NCBI GenBank assembly: GCA_030280995.1
Contig: JASXTE010000016.1
Location: 19,635,501 to 19,699,500, forward strand
Reading direction: 5' to 3'
Origin: Hemileia vastatrix
Lineage: Eukaryota; Basidiomycota; Pucciniomycetes; Pucciniales; Zaghouaniaceae
DNA length: 64,000 nucleotides
Shown here: positions 36,299 through 49,612 of the stretch, piece by piece
Layout of the letters: each line of letters begins with the position of its first letter
How positions within the stretch are numbered: the first letter of the stretch is position 1
The notes under the pieces: model-generated
Told to the model about the DNA's origin: nothing
The model's database searches: none
Seen by the model: the letters and a program-made list of their open reading frames with translations, nothing else
Made by a program: the position numbers and the translations under genes

Positions 36299-39200
36299 AT
36301 GTCTAGTAAATTAACAGAAATTATGGATAAATTAAATGTGGATTAAATGAATTTATAATGTGAAGTTAACTCTGTAAGCTTCCCTAAATTGACTTGCTAT
36401 AATTCTTCTACTAAAAAATATAAATTGAATTCTTCAGTATGTGGAAATTTCAGGAAGAGTGGTAAATGCCCCTCCCTAATCAGCTCTGAAATATGTCAAG
36501 CCTCTATTAAAGCTTTAAAATACTTTAAAGGGAATAAAGATAAAAAGTATTCCACTGTAACAGTAGGTAAAAAATTTATCAGGTCACATAAAGGCTCTAA
36601 AGGCAGACAAGATGACCTACAAGGGAAATGTGGAACCCTCTGGGGCCAAATGCTGTAGCTCTTGAATTAAAGACAGGCAAATCCTCCTCCCTTGCAGAAC
36701 AGCCAGACTCAGATACAGTCCAATCAAACCCCCAGCTCTTCCCAAAAAAACAAAAATACTCTGGAAGTGGAGCAGTGGTGTGGGACTATCTCATGAGCCA
36801 ATACCAGAAGAATGTACAGCTTCAACCAGCTCATCAACCTGGACCATCCAGGACAAAAACTTACCATCAACCTTCTCAGGCCCATCCTTATCAGGGAGGC
36901 AGAAGAAAGATAGCACAGGGGAAGTTTCCTCCCTTTCCATGGTGAGTGATTTGTTTGATAAACATGTTGGTATTTATAATAATAGATCTTCTTCTACAGG
37001 AAATATTTTTGATCATGGTAAATGAACTGTTAAACCCATTAAGAGAAAACTTCCTGTTATAAGTAGCCTAAATGATGTAATTAGTAAATTGTAGTTTGAT
37101 GAACCTTTACACTTAACTTAAACTTCTTTAATTAATCCTTAATAATTCTGCTGCCCCTGAGGTTTATGTCTCGCTTGAGAAAACTTCTGAGGAAGTTTTC
37201 AAAGATTTTCCTGATTTTGGTATTATCAGAGATAGACTACTGATAGATTTGTTGAAACATGAGAATGACAGATTAAATAATCTGCACCTACATTGTAAAG
37301 TGAGCTCTTCTGCTCAAGATAATTCTTATTTTAAATTTAAAGACATCTTGAATACTTTTCTTTCTCATCAAAAAACAATTGAAAAATGATCACAAGGAGC
37401 TTTTGGATAAGATTTCTAATTTACATAAAGTTATTAAGGGTTGTCAAAGTTAGAAATTAGCCAGTTCAAAATCTTTTTTTTCCCATCAAATCAGACATAA
37501 TTCTTTTTTCTAATATAGCATGTCTTCCCCCCAAGACACCTCTTCACCTATAATTAAAGGTAAGTTTGTGGCTGTATTTTTGTGATGTGAAATGCCTTTC
37601 AAATAATTTTAGATTTTTAACTTTGATACCCCCTATTAATGATCAAAAACCCTTTGTATATGAAAATTCTTCATTAAAAAAAACATATTCATCCTTGAAT
37701 AAGGAATTGAAAACGTTGAAATGGATTTGCGAGCTTTGACTAATAAGTTCTCAATATATAAAGACAGAAATGTTTTATCTCTTACAAAAATGAATTATAA
37801 ACTTTCTGAAATTCCTAGGTTGAGAAATTTTTTGGTCTAATCTTGAGAGGAAACTCTCTGCCTTACCTCTTATTCCTGATGAACTTGATAGTCAAATTGA
37901 CACTACTGCTCATAAGCTCATCAAGAATAAGGGTAAAAAACCTGGGAAAAGTATTGCTTACCCTCTTTTAAATGTGTCCATTAAACAGCCTGACAATGCA
38001 TCTATTACTTAATCTGTGGACCACAAAAATTTTTTCAATACTCATCATGAGCCACCTGTTTCTGTCATTAATAAAATTTCTGAACAACTGTCTAGGCTTC
38101 AGGAATTAAATACTATGAATAGTTCTAAGCTTGACAAGCCAAGTAGCCATAAAAATTGGCCTAAAATTGGTCAATATTCCACCTTTAATGGTGATTCTTC
38201 ATCTGACTGGCAAAATTTTATTTAAAGAATTGATAATTTAAACAATTATATAAAATTCCAGATGAAGAAATTGTCTCTAAGCTGATTTCTTTACTCTCAA
38301 ATGTTACCCTGAAGTGTTGTGAGTCTGTCATGCTAGACAATCATCACTGTACTTGGGCTGAGTGAAAAAATTAATTGAGAATCAATTTGGTGGTTCAAAG
38401 TTCAGATTGGCAGGGGAAAGATTATATGAGAATGCTAAATATAAATCATCTTTGTCTGAGAGACCTATTAGTTTCCTCATAAAAATATCAATGATTCTTA
38501 GAGCTAAGGATCCAAAAATGGATCATGATATTTATAGAGACAAAACACTCTATAAATATCCAAACTCACTGAGATATTTGATTGTAGCTAGGACTGAGCA
38601 TGTGAGGGAAAATTCTTCTTTTATTAATATATTTAATTTGGTATTACTCAAAACCATATATGAACCAAGGAATTATCCTTTAAAGCCTTCCCATTACTGA
38701 ATTGAACCTTCATCCAAACTTCCAGAAGAGCCTGGTAAACCCTCTTCTCCTGTTGCACCAAGTAAATATGCAACTAATACTTTTTATAAATGTAATAAAT
38801 CATGGTAAAAAGAAAATTTTTGTGACAAGAAAAATTCATCTTGTTGAACATGCTGAAGATCCTGAAGATGCTACAGTTGACCTTGATGAATCTTTAAGTG
38901 ATTTTGATAGTATATCTCTTATGAAATTGAAATACTCAATGATGTTTTAATGCTAGAACATGATGTACAATAGTTGGATAATTTTACAGATACTTTTAAC
39001 TTTTATTAATCTTCAGTAGAGAATGGTAAAACTATATAAGATATTACTGACAGTTCCATATATATCTCCCCTTTGGGAGCACTAGTTATTATTAATGGTA
39101 AAAATGTTGATGTTTTTCTTGACTCTGGTGCTGGTGGTAGTGTAGTGCCTAAAAAAGCACTTGCTTAAATAGATAATTATTATCATAGTGAATTATTACC

Positions 39201-42200
39201 TACAACATCTGAAAAATGCAGAGGTTATGGTTCTGTTTTATTTCCCATTTGAAAGTACAAAACTACTGTATTCTTCAAATATAATTGTGACTTTGTCAGA
39301 GCTGTGTATGAATTTTTTTTGATGAAAAATAATAACTTAAGCAATTGGTTTATTATGGGTATTGACATTTTAAACATGTTTAGTATCAAATTGTATTGAG
39401 AAAACTATTTTTTCACATTGGGATTGAATGAAAAAAGAAATTTAAAAAATTCTCATACTAAAAACATTTTGCACACCAGTTGAAATCTTGCAATTCATTT
39501 TTAAGGAAGACCAACAGAGTAAATGGAAAATTTATTGTCTGAAATAAATACTGCTTCATTTGGTGATCAATTAACTGATGAACAGAAAGATTCTATAATT
39601 TCCTTAGTTAATTTTTTTCCTATGGCTTTTGCTCATGGATCCCATGAATTGGGTGTTGTCAAGGAAGAAATGGAAATTTATTTTTCATTTAATTTGAATG
39701 ATATTCCTCCTAGTCTGAAGAAAAAACCTTATCCTGCTTCCCCCACTTAAAGGGAAGACATTTAGGATAATATTTCTACCTTACTAAAAATGAAAATTAT
39801 TAAAAAAATTGATGTTACCCCAAAATATTGTGTCATCTCTTTAGTCTTGATCTCTTATGAGAAAGATAAGGCTAGATTATGTGGAGATTATAGAGCCTTT
39901 TATACTTACACAGTAGATGATACTTACCCTTTACCCAGGATAAACTCCAAACATGCAACCTTACAAGTTGCAAGGTTTATTAGTTGCCTAGATGGTAACA
40001 AGGTTAATAATCAAATCACTTTTGAAAAGAATTCCCAGAATTTCTTGCTTATTGAAACTCATATGGGAATTTATAAGTATTTTAGAATGCCATTTGGCCC
40101 TAAGAATGCTCCTTCAGTCTTTCAGAAGGTAATGGATAACACATTTCATCAGGAAATCATTGAAGAATGGTTGATGGCATATATTGATGACATTATAATT
40201 TTTTCCAAGACTTTTGATGAAAAAATCACACACTTAAATGGAGTCTTCCAAAAGATGGATGACATTAACATGAAGCTATCTTTATAAAATTGTAAATTTG
40301 GCTTTCAATCTTTGAAAGTCCTGGGTCATTTTGTGTCAGGCTTACATATTTTTGTAGACCAAAACAAAGTTTCTGCAATCTAGAATGTGATGGAACAATA
40401 TTCTGTGAGAGAGATCCAAAGTGTTTTGTGAATGTGTGGCTATTATAGAAAATATATCAAAAATTATCAAGTCATAGCCTTACCTCTTACAAAATTGACC
40501 AGAAAAGATGTAGCTTTTATCTGGAATGAGGAAACACAAAAAGCCTTTAATACATTGAAGAAATTTTTAATGACTTCCCCAATCCTAGCTCTCCCAGATA
40601 TCAATAAACCTTTTGTCCTCTACACTGATGCAAATTTTGTTAGACTAGGAGCAGCCCTTCACCAAAAAAAATTATAAATGATAAATTTTCAGAAGAAGTA
40701 TTTTTTTATATTTTAGGAACTTTAAGAAACAGTGAATTTAAATATGGTGCCACCCAATTGGAGTGTTTAGCTGTTGTATGGGTGCTAGAAAAACTCCATT
40801 TCTACCTGGATAACCAGAAATTTAAATTGGTTACTGACTGTAGTGAAGTGAAATCTCTCTTAAATATGAAAATACCAAACAGATATATGTTTAGGTAGCA
40901 ATTAGCTTTTCAAGAGTATAGGGGTAGAACAACAATTTTTCACAGAGCTGGTAATGTTCCTTCAAATGTGGATATGTTGTCAAGATTACCTTTACCAAAT
41001 AATGATTCAAATTCTTCCTATGTACCAGAAGATGATGCAGTTCATATACATGGTATATATTTTTTTGATATGGAATAAGAATTATTGCAATTAATTCTGG
41101 GCTCATATGAGAAAGATTCTAATCTTAAAAAATTAGTTACAATCTTGAATGATCATAAGAATGCTTCAATCCAAATATTGATAAAAACTCTCCCCCCAAA
41201 GTAACAAAATGCTTTATTAAGGGAAAATTCTCTATTGAGGATTATTATATTTATTACATGAGAAACTTACTAATGTCCTTGTAATTCCTCTTTCAATGAA
41301 AGAAACTATCTTAAAGCTTTGTCATGAGGACATATTAGCTGGTCATTTTGATCTTGAAAAAACTATTGTCAGGATAAAAAACACTTCATGGTGGGCTAAT
41401 ATGTCTGAAGAGACAAACTTATATGTTAAATCCTGTGATTCTTGCCAAAAAAAATAAAAGATTAAAAGGTAAATAAGCAGGATTAATGCAAAATATTGAA
41501 GCACCTGATGCCCCTTGGCGAATCATTAATATGGATTTTTTCACTTCTCTTCCTTTAACAGGGAAAGACAGTTATAATTCTTGTTGGGTAATAGTGGATA
41601 GATTCACCAAAATGTGTAAATTTATTCCCACCCATAAAGGTGTCTCCACCAAAGATTTGGCTTTCTTATGGTGGTCACATATGTTTAGTATTGTTGTATT
41701 TCCCAAAGCCCTCATCTCTGACAGAGACCCTAAATTTACCTCTGAATTTTGGATGTCATTGATGGATATATGTTTCTGTTAGTTGAAATTATCTACTGCT
41801 CACCATTCCCAAATTGATGGTTTAGCTGAAAGAATGATTCAAAATCTAGAGGATATGATTAGAAGGTATTGTGCCTTTGGATTAGAATATAAAGACAATG
41901 ACAGATTCACCCATGACTGGGTTACTCTATTACCAGGTCTTGAATCTACTTATAATAGCACTATTCACTCTGTCACTGAGAAGAAGCCTTTTAAGCTCTG
42001 CCTAGGTTCTGTTTCAAATACTTGTGCTAAAATTTTCAATAATAAGTTACAAAAGTTTGAATTAAATCATGGTGTAAAATCTTTTATGCAAATGCAAAAA
42101 CTATGTAGAAAACATGTTCAAAGTTATATTGATAAGGCATTTGAATATGAGAAAAAAAGATGGGATAAATTCCATAAAGATTACACATTTACAAAAGTTG

Positions 42201-42618
42201 ATGAAGTACTAATATCAACAGTGAACTTAAATATAAAAGGCAATAAAAAATTAAAAGATCCATTTGTAGATCCATTTGTTGTTAAAAGAATTGCTGGTGA
42301 TAGTGCAGTAGAAAGAGAACTGTATTCTCCATATGATAGAAAACATCCTGCTTTCCCTATCTCCCTCCTAAAGCCTTATACTTCCAACAGTGACTTTTTT
42401 CCAAAAATAAAGGGAGACCTAAGAAAAATCCTCAAGCAGTCGTAGAAACTACAGAAATTGATATGATTCTCAATGATAGAACTATCACTGCTGAAATGGA
42501 TACTGAATATTTATTGAGATATAAGAATAAACCATCTGAGAATGATGCATGGATACCTGAAAAAGAAGTTTCTAACCTTTCCACTCTCCATACAAAGTAT
42601 AAAATTATAAAATCTTAG
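36299..42618 (+). pseudogene. gag-pol of element C, heavily decayed
   Basis: Starts at ATG 36299 (MSSKLTEIMDKLNVD, compare element B) and ends with a chromodomain (EYLLRYKNKPSENDAWIP) and a stop at 42616-42618. Between them lie dozens of stops and several indels, but all pol regions can be followed: capsid-like (GDSSSDWQNF, about 38190), protease (LDSGAGGSVV, about 39120), RT (YIDD, about 40181), RNase H (LYTDANF, about 40620), integrase (NMDFFTSLP about 41528, SDRDPKF about 41718, DGLAERM about 41817). The stretch 36628-36945 preserves the second-frame Gag exon, ending GKFPPFPW at a GTGAGT donor-like site. A 197-bp MITE interrupts it at 37437. Confidence 0.93.
37437..37633. mobile_element. 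197-bp MITE with Harbinger-like ends, copy a
   Basis: The left end AGGGTTGTCAAAGTTA and right end (complement) GGGGGTATCAAAGTTA are inverted repeats resembling the ends of the element at 49211. Flanked by TATTA on both sides (37432-37436, 37634-37638). Removing it restores the alignment of element C gag with element B (CATAAAGTTATTAATGATC). Non-coding. A second 197-bp copy lies at 45638. Confidence 0.88.
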
Positions 42619-42639
42619 CTTTTTTTTATTGTTTTTTTT

Positions 42640-42651
42640 GGAGTGAGGGAG
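42640..42651 (+). other. Polypurine tract of element C
   Basis: GGAGTGAGGGAG abuts the 3' LTR. Confidence 0.85.
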
Positions 42652-43901
42652 TGTCAGCCAGGCTGTACCATGAGTCCAGTAAAATGTTATAATATTTTAT
42701 TGAACTTTAGAGTGGGAAATTTTTTTATTTTATTTATGTATTTAAATTAATATTATATAGAGCAATTAAATTACATAACTAAACTATAATAATATCAGTT
42801 ATATGAATTTTATCACTATATAATTTGTAAATACAATTAAATAAATAAATAATACAGTATATTCTTTAAAATATGAGCACTCTTTAATGGATATAATAAT
42901 TATAAATTATTAATTAATTAATAAAATATTATATTGTAATTACACATTATAATTTTAAATATAAACTAATTAATTAAATAATTATATACAATTATATTTT
43001 ACATACTTTATGAATCATAACTATTGGGAGCTTTTTTGACTCTTAATTTTGTCAGAAAATTCTTAAATAAGTTAAAAAACTTACTTAAATAAAACAATAT
43101 TAAATTTTTACTTTGAATTAGTTATTTCATTAAAATAATTAATTGTTTTGATTTTAAATAGTTATTAAAATATTAAAATAGTTGAAACATCTTTTATTAA
43201 TGTATAATACTAACTAAAATTAATTATATTTCTAAAGTAGAATAATTCTTAATGTTTCAATTAATTTGTTTAAAATTTTCATATTATTATATTACTTGTT
43301 TTATCTCAAAATTGTTTAATATTATGTTTTGATTTATCTTACTGTTTTAATTAGGATTAAAAACCTTTTTGGGATTTCATTGGTTGGAATTTTGGGTTCT
43401 TACTAGTATGTGTTACTTGTTCTATTTTTTTTCTTATCTTATTGTTATAGTTACTTTGTTGATGTTTTACTTCATTTTTTCTCATGTTTCTGTTTTTGTG
43501 GCGCTTCAGGGAATCCCTTGCCTATATAAAGGCAGTGGTTAGTGCCCTGAATACTCATCACTTACATTATTTTATCTTATATTATAATTTCATTATTATA
43601 AATAAATTCAAAAAATTATATTACAAATTATAAATTATACTGTGGCAAAATCCCCTTTATTAATTAATAAGAGTATTATACGGTTATAGGTTGCATTAGA
43701 GAGTAATTTTAATATTATATAATTGTGTTGATTAAGCAGAGAAAAGAAAGTACTTACAAATTTATATATTACTCCAACCCGTTACAAGTCCCTTAATAAA
43801 TCCCTACAGTCATAATTAGTCTTATTTCCTTCTTCTCCTTCTTCTCCTTCTCCTTCTTCTTCTTCCTGTGTTTCTTACTTCTTCTAGATGACTTGCTGAC
43901 A
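42652..43901 (+). repeat. 3' LTR of element C
   Basis: TGTCAGCCAGGCTGTACC to ACTTGCTGACA, 1250 bp, followed by AGATA. It contains GCGCTTCAGGGAATCCCTTG then CCTATATAAAGGC (TATA at about 43523). Confidence 0.95.
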
Positions 43902-43906
43902 AGATA

Positions 43907-44828
43907 CATCTATAAGACTAAGTTTTAAGCTGTTCTTTATCTATCATATAAAAGAAAATAATATTATACTGTGTAAAATTAAACATTCTCATTTGTTGAA
44001 TTTAAAATTTTTCTAAAGTTATCTATAGTTTTAATTATTTCCAGAATTTTATGTATTTTTAATATAAACCTTGTTGATAAAGAAATATAAATTTTTATAC
44101 ATTAAAGAATAAAACATCAAATTTGAAAAAAATAAAAGAAAATCTCACAGTTTAACTTATTTTCAACAACAGTCAGAGCCAGGATGGCATTGGGAGTTCA
44201 ATCTAAGTTCTGTCAAAAATTAGATATATATATTTTTTAGAAGTGGATATATTCATTTTAATCAAGCTTATTTTGTAATGAAGATAATTAAAAGAGTTTT
44301 TCCTGTTACTGAATTAGAAATAATTTGTATTTTAAGACAAATTATAATTTTTTCTCGAATTTTTAATAATTACATGTATTTATTCAGGTATTTAAAAATA
44401 TTTAAATACAAAAAATAAATTAAAAAGGTGGAGTATATGCAAATATTTCATGTTATTATATTTCTTTAATTATATAATTCATGTAAAATATGTTCTGTGC
44501 CACACCAAAAGAGCTGGAAGTCAAATTAAAAGGAAAGTGAGCTCAACTCATCATTACCATATTAATGGTTTAGATTATTATATTGGTTTTTTTGTTAAAA
44601 AATATTTCTAGAAGTTACCAATATTACTTATTTTATAATCATAGGCATAATATGTAACCAAATTCCATAAAATATTTTTTTAGAAATTTTTAGTATTTTT
44701 TTACTTCTAATTTTTTATTTCTTTTCTTATACTTAAAAATCTATTATTTATAAAAATTAGACATTATAGATGTACTATAAATGAAAAAAATGTTTAAACA
44801 AGACCATACACCAGAATATACCATCATT
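43907..44828. other. Spacer with a dispersed repeat copy
   Basis: No gene. About 44143-44570 matches the reverse complement of about 48088-48680: CTCACAGTTTAACTTA, GAGTTCAATCTAAGTTC, CAACTCATCATTAC. These are two diverged copies of one unnamed repeat in opposite orientation. Confidence 0.6.
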
Positions 44829-45637
44829 CACCATGCAATATGGGAGGCAGAATTGCTAGCAAGTCCGCAACCTTGAGCCCAAATTCATATCTAATTGAGC
44901 ATACATTGAGGTGGTTTTGAACCAATCATGAGTAAATATTGATTTTAATTTGAACACAACTTGAAATTAATTCAAACATTTATTGAAGCACAGTTGATCA
45001 TTATCAAAACAAATATTGATGCTTGACTAACTAGAACTTTTGTAGGAATATTGAAGTAAGTGAACCCAAATACCAAAAAAAAGTGGGCACATCCATAAGA
45101 TTGTGAAAAATCATGTTTTTTGTTTTTTCTTTAAAAATATAAAAATTGTTGTATAAATTAAACTAAATCCCTTTTGCATGCTTTTAAATATTTTTGAATA
45201 ATCAATTTATAAAGGAATCTCCCAATACTGTAAAAATTTATTCGAGAAAAAAATTATTAAATCAAAATTTTATTAGTAAAAATTTCCTGAAGTATATATT
45301 TTCTCTCATTGTACAATTATATATTCTTAAGTATTTCTTAAGCTTTAAAGTATTAGTGGAAGCTACATAGAGCTCAAAATTGATGGTAAAAATAATTAAG
45401 TTAATTTTACAATCCAAAAATTAATATTTATACTATAATTTTAGATTTAAAAATATTTTATTGTCACTATTTTTTCAAAAAAATAATTTACCATTAACTT
45501 CATTATAGAAAAAAAAAGTGTCAAATTTCAGCAAGAATAAAATATATGGGTAAAAAATTTTGCACAATTTTCATTATTTTTTTTTTTGTGCCATTTCATT
45601 TAAATTCTCTATAATTTATTATATATTTATATTATTT

Positions 45638-45834
45638 GGGGGTATCAAAGTTAGAAATCTTCCATTTCAAAATACCTCTTTTTTCCATCAAATAAACCAT
45701 GATTATATTTTTAAATATCCCATATTGTGCCCCAAAACACCCTCCTGCTGAGACTTAATGTCAAGTTTGTAGCTTTATTTACGTCATGTGAGATGCCTTT
45801 TAAATAATTACAAACTATTAACTTTGATGCCCCC
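45638..45834. mobile_element. 197-bp MITE with Harbinger-like ends, copy b
   Basis: Ends GGGGGTATCAAAGTTAGAAA and (complement) GGGGGCATCAAAGTTAATAG; flanked by TATTT on both sides (45633-45637, 45835-45839). Same length as copy a and similar throughout. Confidence 0.9.
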
Positions 45835-45849
45835 TATTTATTCTCTTTA

Positions 45850-46354
45850 GAAATTATCCTTCCTAATAATTCTCTCCCCTATTTCGTGCTTCATATATGC
45901 TTCCCCTCACACATTCTCTCACTCTCTTAAATCTAGTGCTACTCTCTCGAGTCCTCTCCCCTCACCACCCCTTGTATCCCCCTTCTCCACCCCTCTCCCT
46001 ACCACCTCAAGTCACCTATATCAATTTTTTACACATATCACCCCATTTAATCCCCTACCCACCCTTATATATCTCATATAACTATCAATAACTTTAACTG
46101 ATCTCCTTCTCACCCCTCTTCCTCTATATGGAAAAAATAGAAGGAATTTGCAAGCTAAAGAGGTTGGGTGAGTAGAAAAAAGGATCAAGATGATTTCAAG
46201 GCTAAATGGTTGGTATGGGGGAAAAGAAGGTTGGATTTAGAAGCAAGAGGTTTAAGATATCTTAAAAAGGGCTTGGTGGGTTAAAGGGTGATAAGGAAAG
46301 GTTAAGGTGGGAGGTGAAAGAGGTGGGGTGTGGTAGGGAGTGAGAAAGGGGTGA
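45850..46354. repeat. Pyrimidine-rich then purine-rich segment
   Basis: About 45860-46120 is C/T-rich (CTCTCCCCTCACC-type words) and about 46140-46354 is G/A-rich (GGTGGGGTG, AAGGTTAAGGTGGG). The purine-rich part resumes after the solo LTR (47170-47230). The frame 45897-46091 is a product of composition. Confidence 0.7.
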
Positions 46355-46359
46355 GTATA

Positions 46360-47164
46360 TGTCAGACAGGCTACTAGACTTACCCAGTAAAATAATTAAT
46401 TATCTTACTGAGTTGAAGCCACGCCTTTTAATCCTTATTAATAATTAATTATTTACAAACTACTAATATATTACTTACAACTAACTAGCTAAGTACAATA
46501 AGTAATGTAAATAATTAATTAGAAATAAGTAACTGTCACACACATTTTTACTCCCGAACACCGTGCTCAATAATATAGATGAGAGGGAATAAAATAAGTA
46601 TTAAAAAATATATAAAAATATAAAAATAAGAGAACTTTTCAAATTCCTTTATTTAGATTTTGTTGAATCAATATTTTAAATAAAATTTTCTTGCACTAAA
46701 TGTGACGGACCAAGGGATTTAGATTTTTATTTCAAAGAAAATAATACTTTTTATTTACGCACTATTTAGTATAACTCTTATTACTTCACATACACTCCTT
46801 ATTTAGATTCTTTTTCTCACACCCTTGTATTAGGTGGTGTTAACTCCGTATTTTTATTCCTCACATCTTTGCATATAAAGGCCCTCTCTTTTGTACTGTT
46901 CAGGACATTCCTTTTTACTTACATTTTTGACAAACCAATACTACCATTAAAATTTATTACTGTTTATTACTGACTTAGTACTTACATCTCGTAATTCTAA
47001 ATCAATAATTATAATAATAATTAAAAATCTTACCTCTAATCATTGAGTAACAAATCTTAAAACTTATAAGAGAAATATGTACATTATTTTGAGTCCTTTA
47101 AATCCATTGTTGCCATCCTTGGAATAACTTGAAATACTTCTAGACATTAAAGTACGTCTTGACA
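46360..47164 (+). mobile_element. Solo LTR with perfect target duplication
   Basis: TGTCAGACAGGCTACTAGAC to CGTCTTGACA, flanked by GTATA on both sides (46355-46359, 47165-47169). No internal region, as expected after LTR-LTR recombination. Same subfamily as 3155-3926. Confidence 0.93.
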
Positions 47165-47169
47165 GTATA

Positions 47170-49205
47170 GATGAGGAGGGAAATTAGAGTAGTGGAGTGG
47201 GGTGAAAAGTAAAAGGGGAGGGGCGATGAGTATGGAAACTTACTCATCAATTTTCAATACTACATTAACTGCCTTAGGATGTTTATCAAAAGAAGAGATA
47301 TGGGAATGAAGTCATAAGGAATAAAAAAGCAGAGAAAGGCATGTATAGATCTCAAAAGGATGTGAAACAAGTTGAAAAAAAACTGAAGTTGGAATCTATC
47401 TTTTGACCAAACAACAGGGCTCACCCTTTCTTCTTTCAGCACTCATTTTCCAAAATCAAAAACAACATGTAAAATTGGTTTATTTTTGTTTGTTCCCCTC
47501 AATACATACAAGATATTGGTTTATTCAATGTTTGTAATAAGTGCCAAACATTGAGACTGAAGATCTAGAGGAGTGTAAAGACTAACCATTTAATACTATT
47601 TAAATTTTTTACAAAGTCTTTTACAGAATCTTTATTTTAAATATACACAAGATAGAAAACAAATAAAATGGGTAAACTTTTGAAACAAGTTGGGAAAAGT
47701 AAAAAAGCCTATATTAAAATTTTGAGCTAATGCACTTTTTTCTCGTTTATTAGATGATTGTATAGAGATTTCAATTTAGTTCAGAAAAATTTTTGTGAGA
47801 TGTATAATATTTTTAAATTCAAAAATTAAATTTTAATAAATGTTTGAAATGCAACACATTGATATATATAGTAAAACTTTTGCTTTATTTTATGTTCTAT
47901 GATTATTGTACATGAAATAATAATTAGTCATGATAACCAAAAATTTAATAATATGAGAATTTTAGCTTCCTGAATATCTTTTCCATAATCTATTAAATAA
48001 AGAAAAAAAAATTTGAGTCATTTTTTAACTAAATTTTTTTCATTTCAATGACTGTATACATTTTCCAAAAAAAATATATCTTAATTTTGGTGGAACTTAG
48101 ATTGAACTCACAATGAGATCCTGTTTTTAACTGTGGTTCAAGCTAAGTTAAACTGTGAGAAAATTTATAGTTTTTTAAAATTTTTATCAAATATTTTTAA
48201 ATGTAAACATAAGTATATTATTATATCAAAATGATTTATAACAAATACTTTAAATTCTTGGAAACTAATACAAATGATGATATATTTTGGAGAATATTTT
48301 TATTAAAAATATTTGGTTGTTGATTTTCTAATATTATGAAATTATTCTTTTTTCTCCATTAAAGATTAAGAAGATAACTAAAAATTATATTAATAAAACT
48401 AAAACATATAAAAAAGGTATCAGATAATCCTTTTAGATTCATACTAACTCAAAAAAAAAAATTTTCATTTCAAGTTCAAATTATACAGATCCTTCAAAGT
48501 GTCAAATTTTTTTCTTGATTTTCATGTTTAAATTAAAGGTAAATCTCATAGGATAAAAATGGTATCTTTTTAAAAAATTAAAAAAATATATTTTAAATAA
48601 ATATATATTGTTGTAAAAACTCAAAGTTTAACCTTTAGTTTCTGTTTTAAATGTGTAATGATGAGTTGAAATATTCTCTATCCAAATTCATTTTTTAAAT
48701 ATATTCATTCTAGTATTTCTTATTTGTAAGGCCAATTACAAGAAGATTTATGAAATCTTTGGTTTAAATATAATATCAATGGGATTTCACTTTAAAGAAT
48801 TAGGAATTTAATAGCAGAACAATATAATTTTTACCTATCAGTGTAAATATCATTTTTCTAATAAATTATTGATAAATTTTAAACTCATATATTCCATTTA
48901 AGAAGTATGTGTAAATGTTCAGTTGTGAATTAATCCTGTCAAATTTTTTTTTCCAAAGACTACAAAAGCAAACCTGAAACTTTTTACTTAATTTTTTCAT
49001 CAACATCAGAAAAATGAAAAATTCTTTCTATTTATTTAAAATATGCATCATTATTTATTTTAATTAAAATATAATCACTTTATAACTAGCTTTTTTATAT
49101 GAGTACAGCTCAAAATACCTATTGTGTCTTTTTTATAAAATAATTATCCTATGGTAGTTATTCAATGAGCAAATAATATAATTAGAAAAAATTACCACTC
49201 CTACC
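47170..49205. other. CACTA-like element interior without recognised gene
   Basis: AT-rich, no plausible protein. 48088-48680 is the inverted partner of the dispersed repeat at 44143-44570. Confidence 0.6.
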
Positions 49206-49612
49206 TATTAGGGGGTATCAATGTTCAGGGATCAGCAATTAAATTAATTGCGGATAAAAATCCTTATACCCCAATTATCTTCCGCAATTATTTTTGCTAA
49301 TAATTGGGTTATTAGACACTTTACGTGTCAATGTTCACCTCTTATCCAACATTTTTTTACTCAATTTTTCATAACCACATCTTGGACAACCTTCTGTCAT
49401 AACCACATCTTGACCTACTTTCTGCCATAACCACATCTTGGACTATTCCCTGTATATGCCCTCTACCTTGCTGCACACTTCCATTCTCATCCCATCCTGT
49501 TCATTCTATCCACTCAGAATTTCTCCCCATTTCATCTATTTGATTCTGCTCCTTTTCATCTCGCTATCACATCTGCTTGTTTCTGCTCCTTTTCATCTTC
49601 ATTTATAATAAC

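Larger units (their letters stand above)
25161..43901 (+). mobile_element. Old Ty3/Gypsy chromodomain retrotransposon (element C), split by element B
   Basis: The 5' LTR starts at 25161 (TTTCAGCCAGG, one change from TGTCAG), is interrupted at 25857 by element B and resumes at 35053, ending about 35579. The internal region 35580-42651 holds a decayed gag-pol, and the 3' LTR is 42652-43901. The outer flanks are AGATA (25156-25160) and AGATA (43902-43906), a perfect 5-bp target duplication that proves both halves belong to one insertion. Without B the element is about 9.5 kb. Confidence 0.95.
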
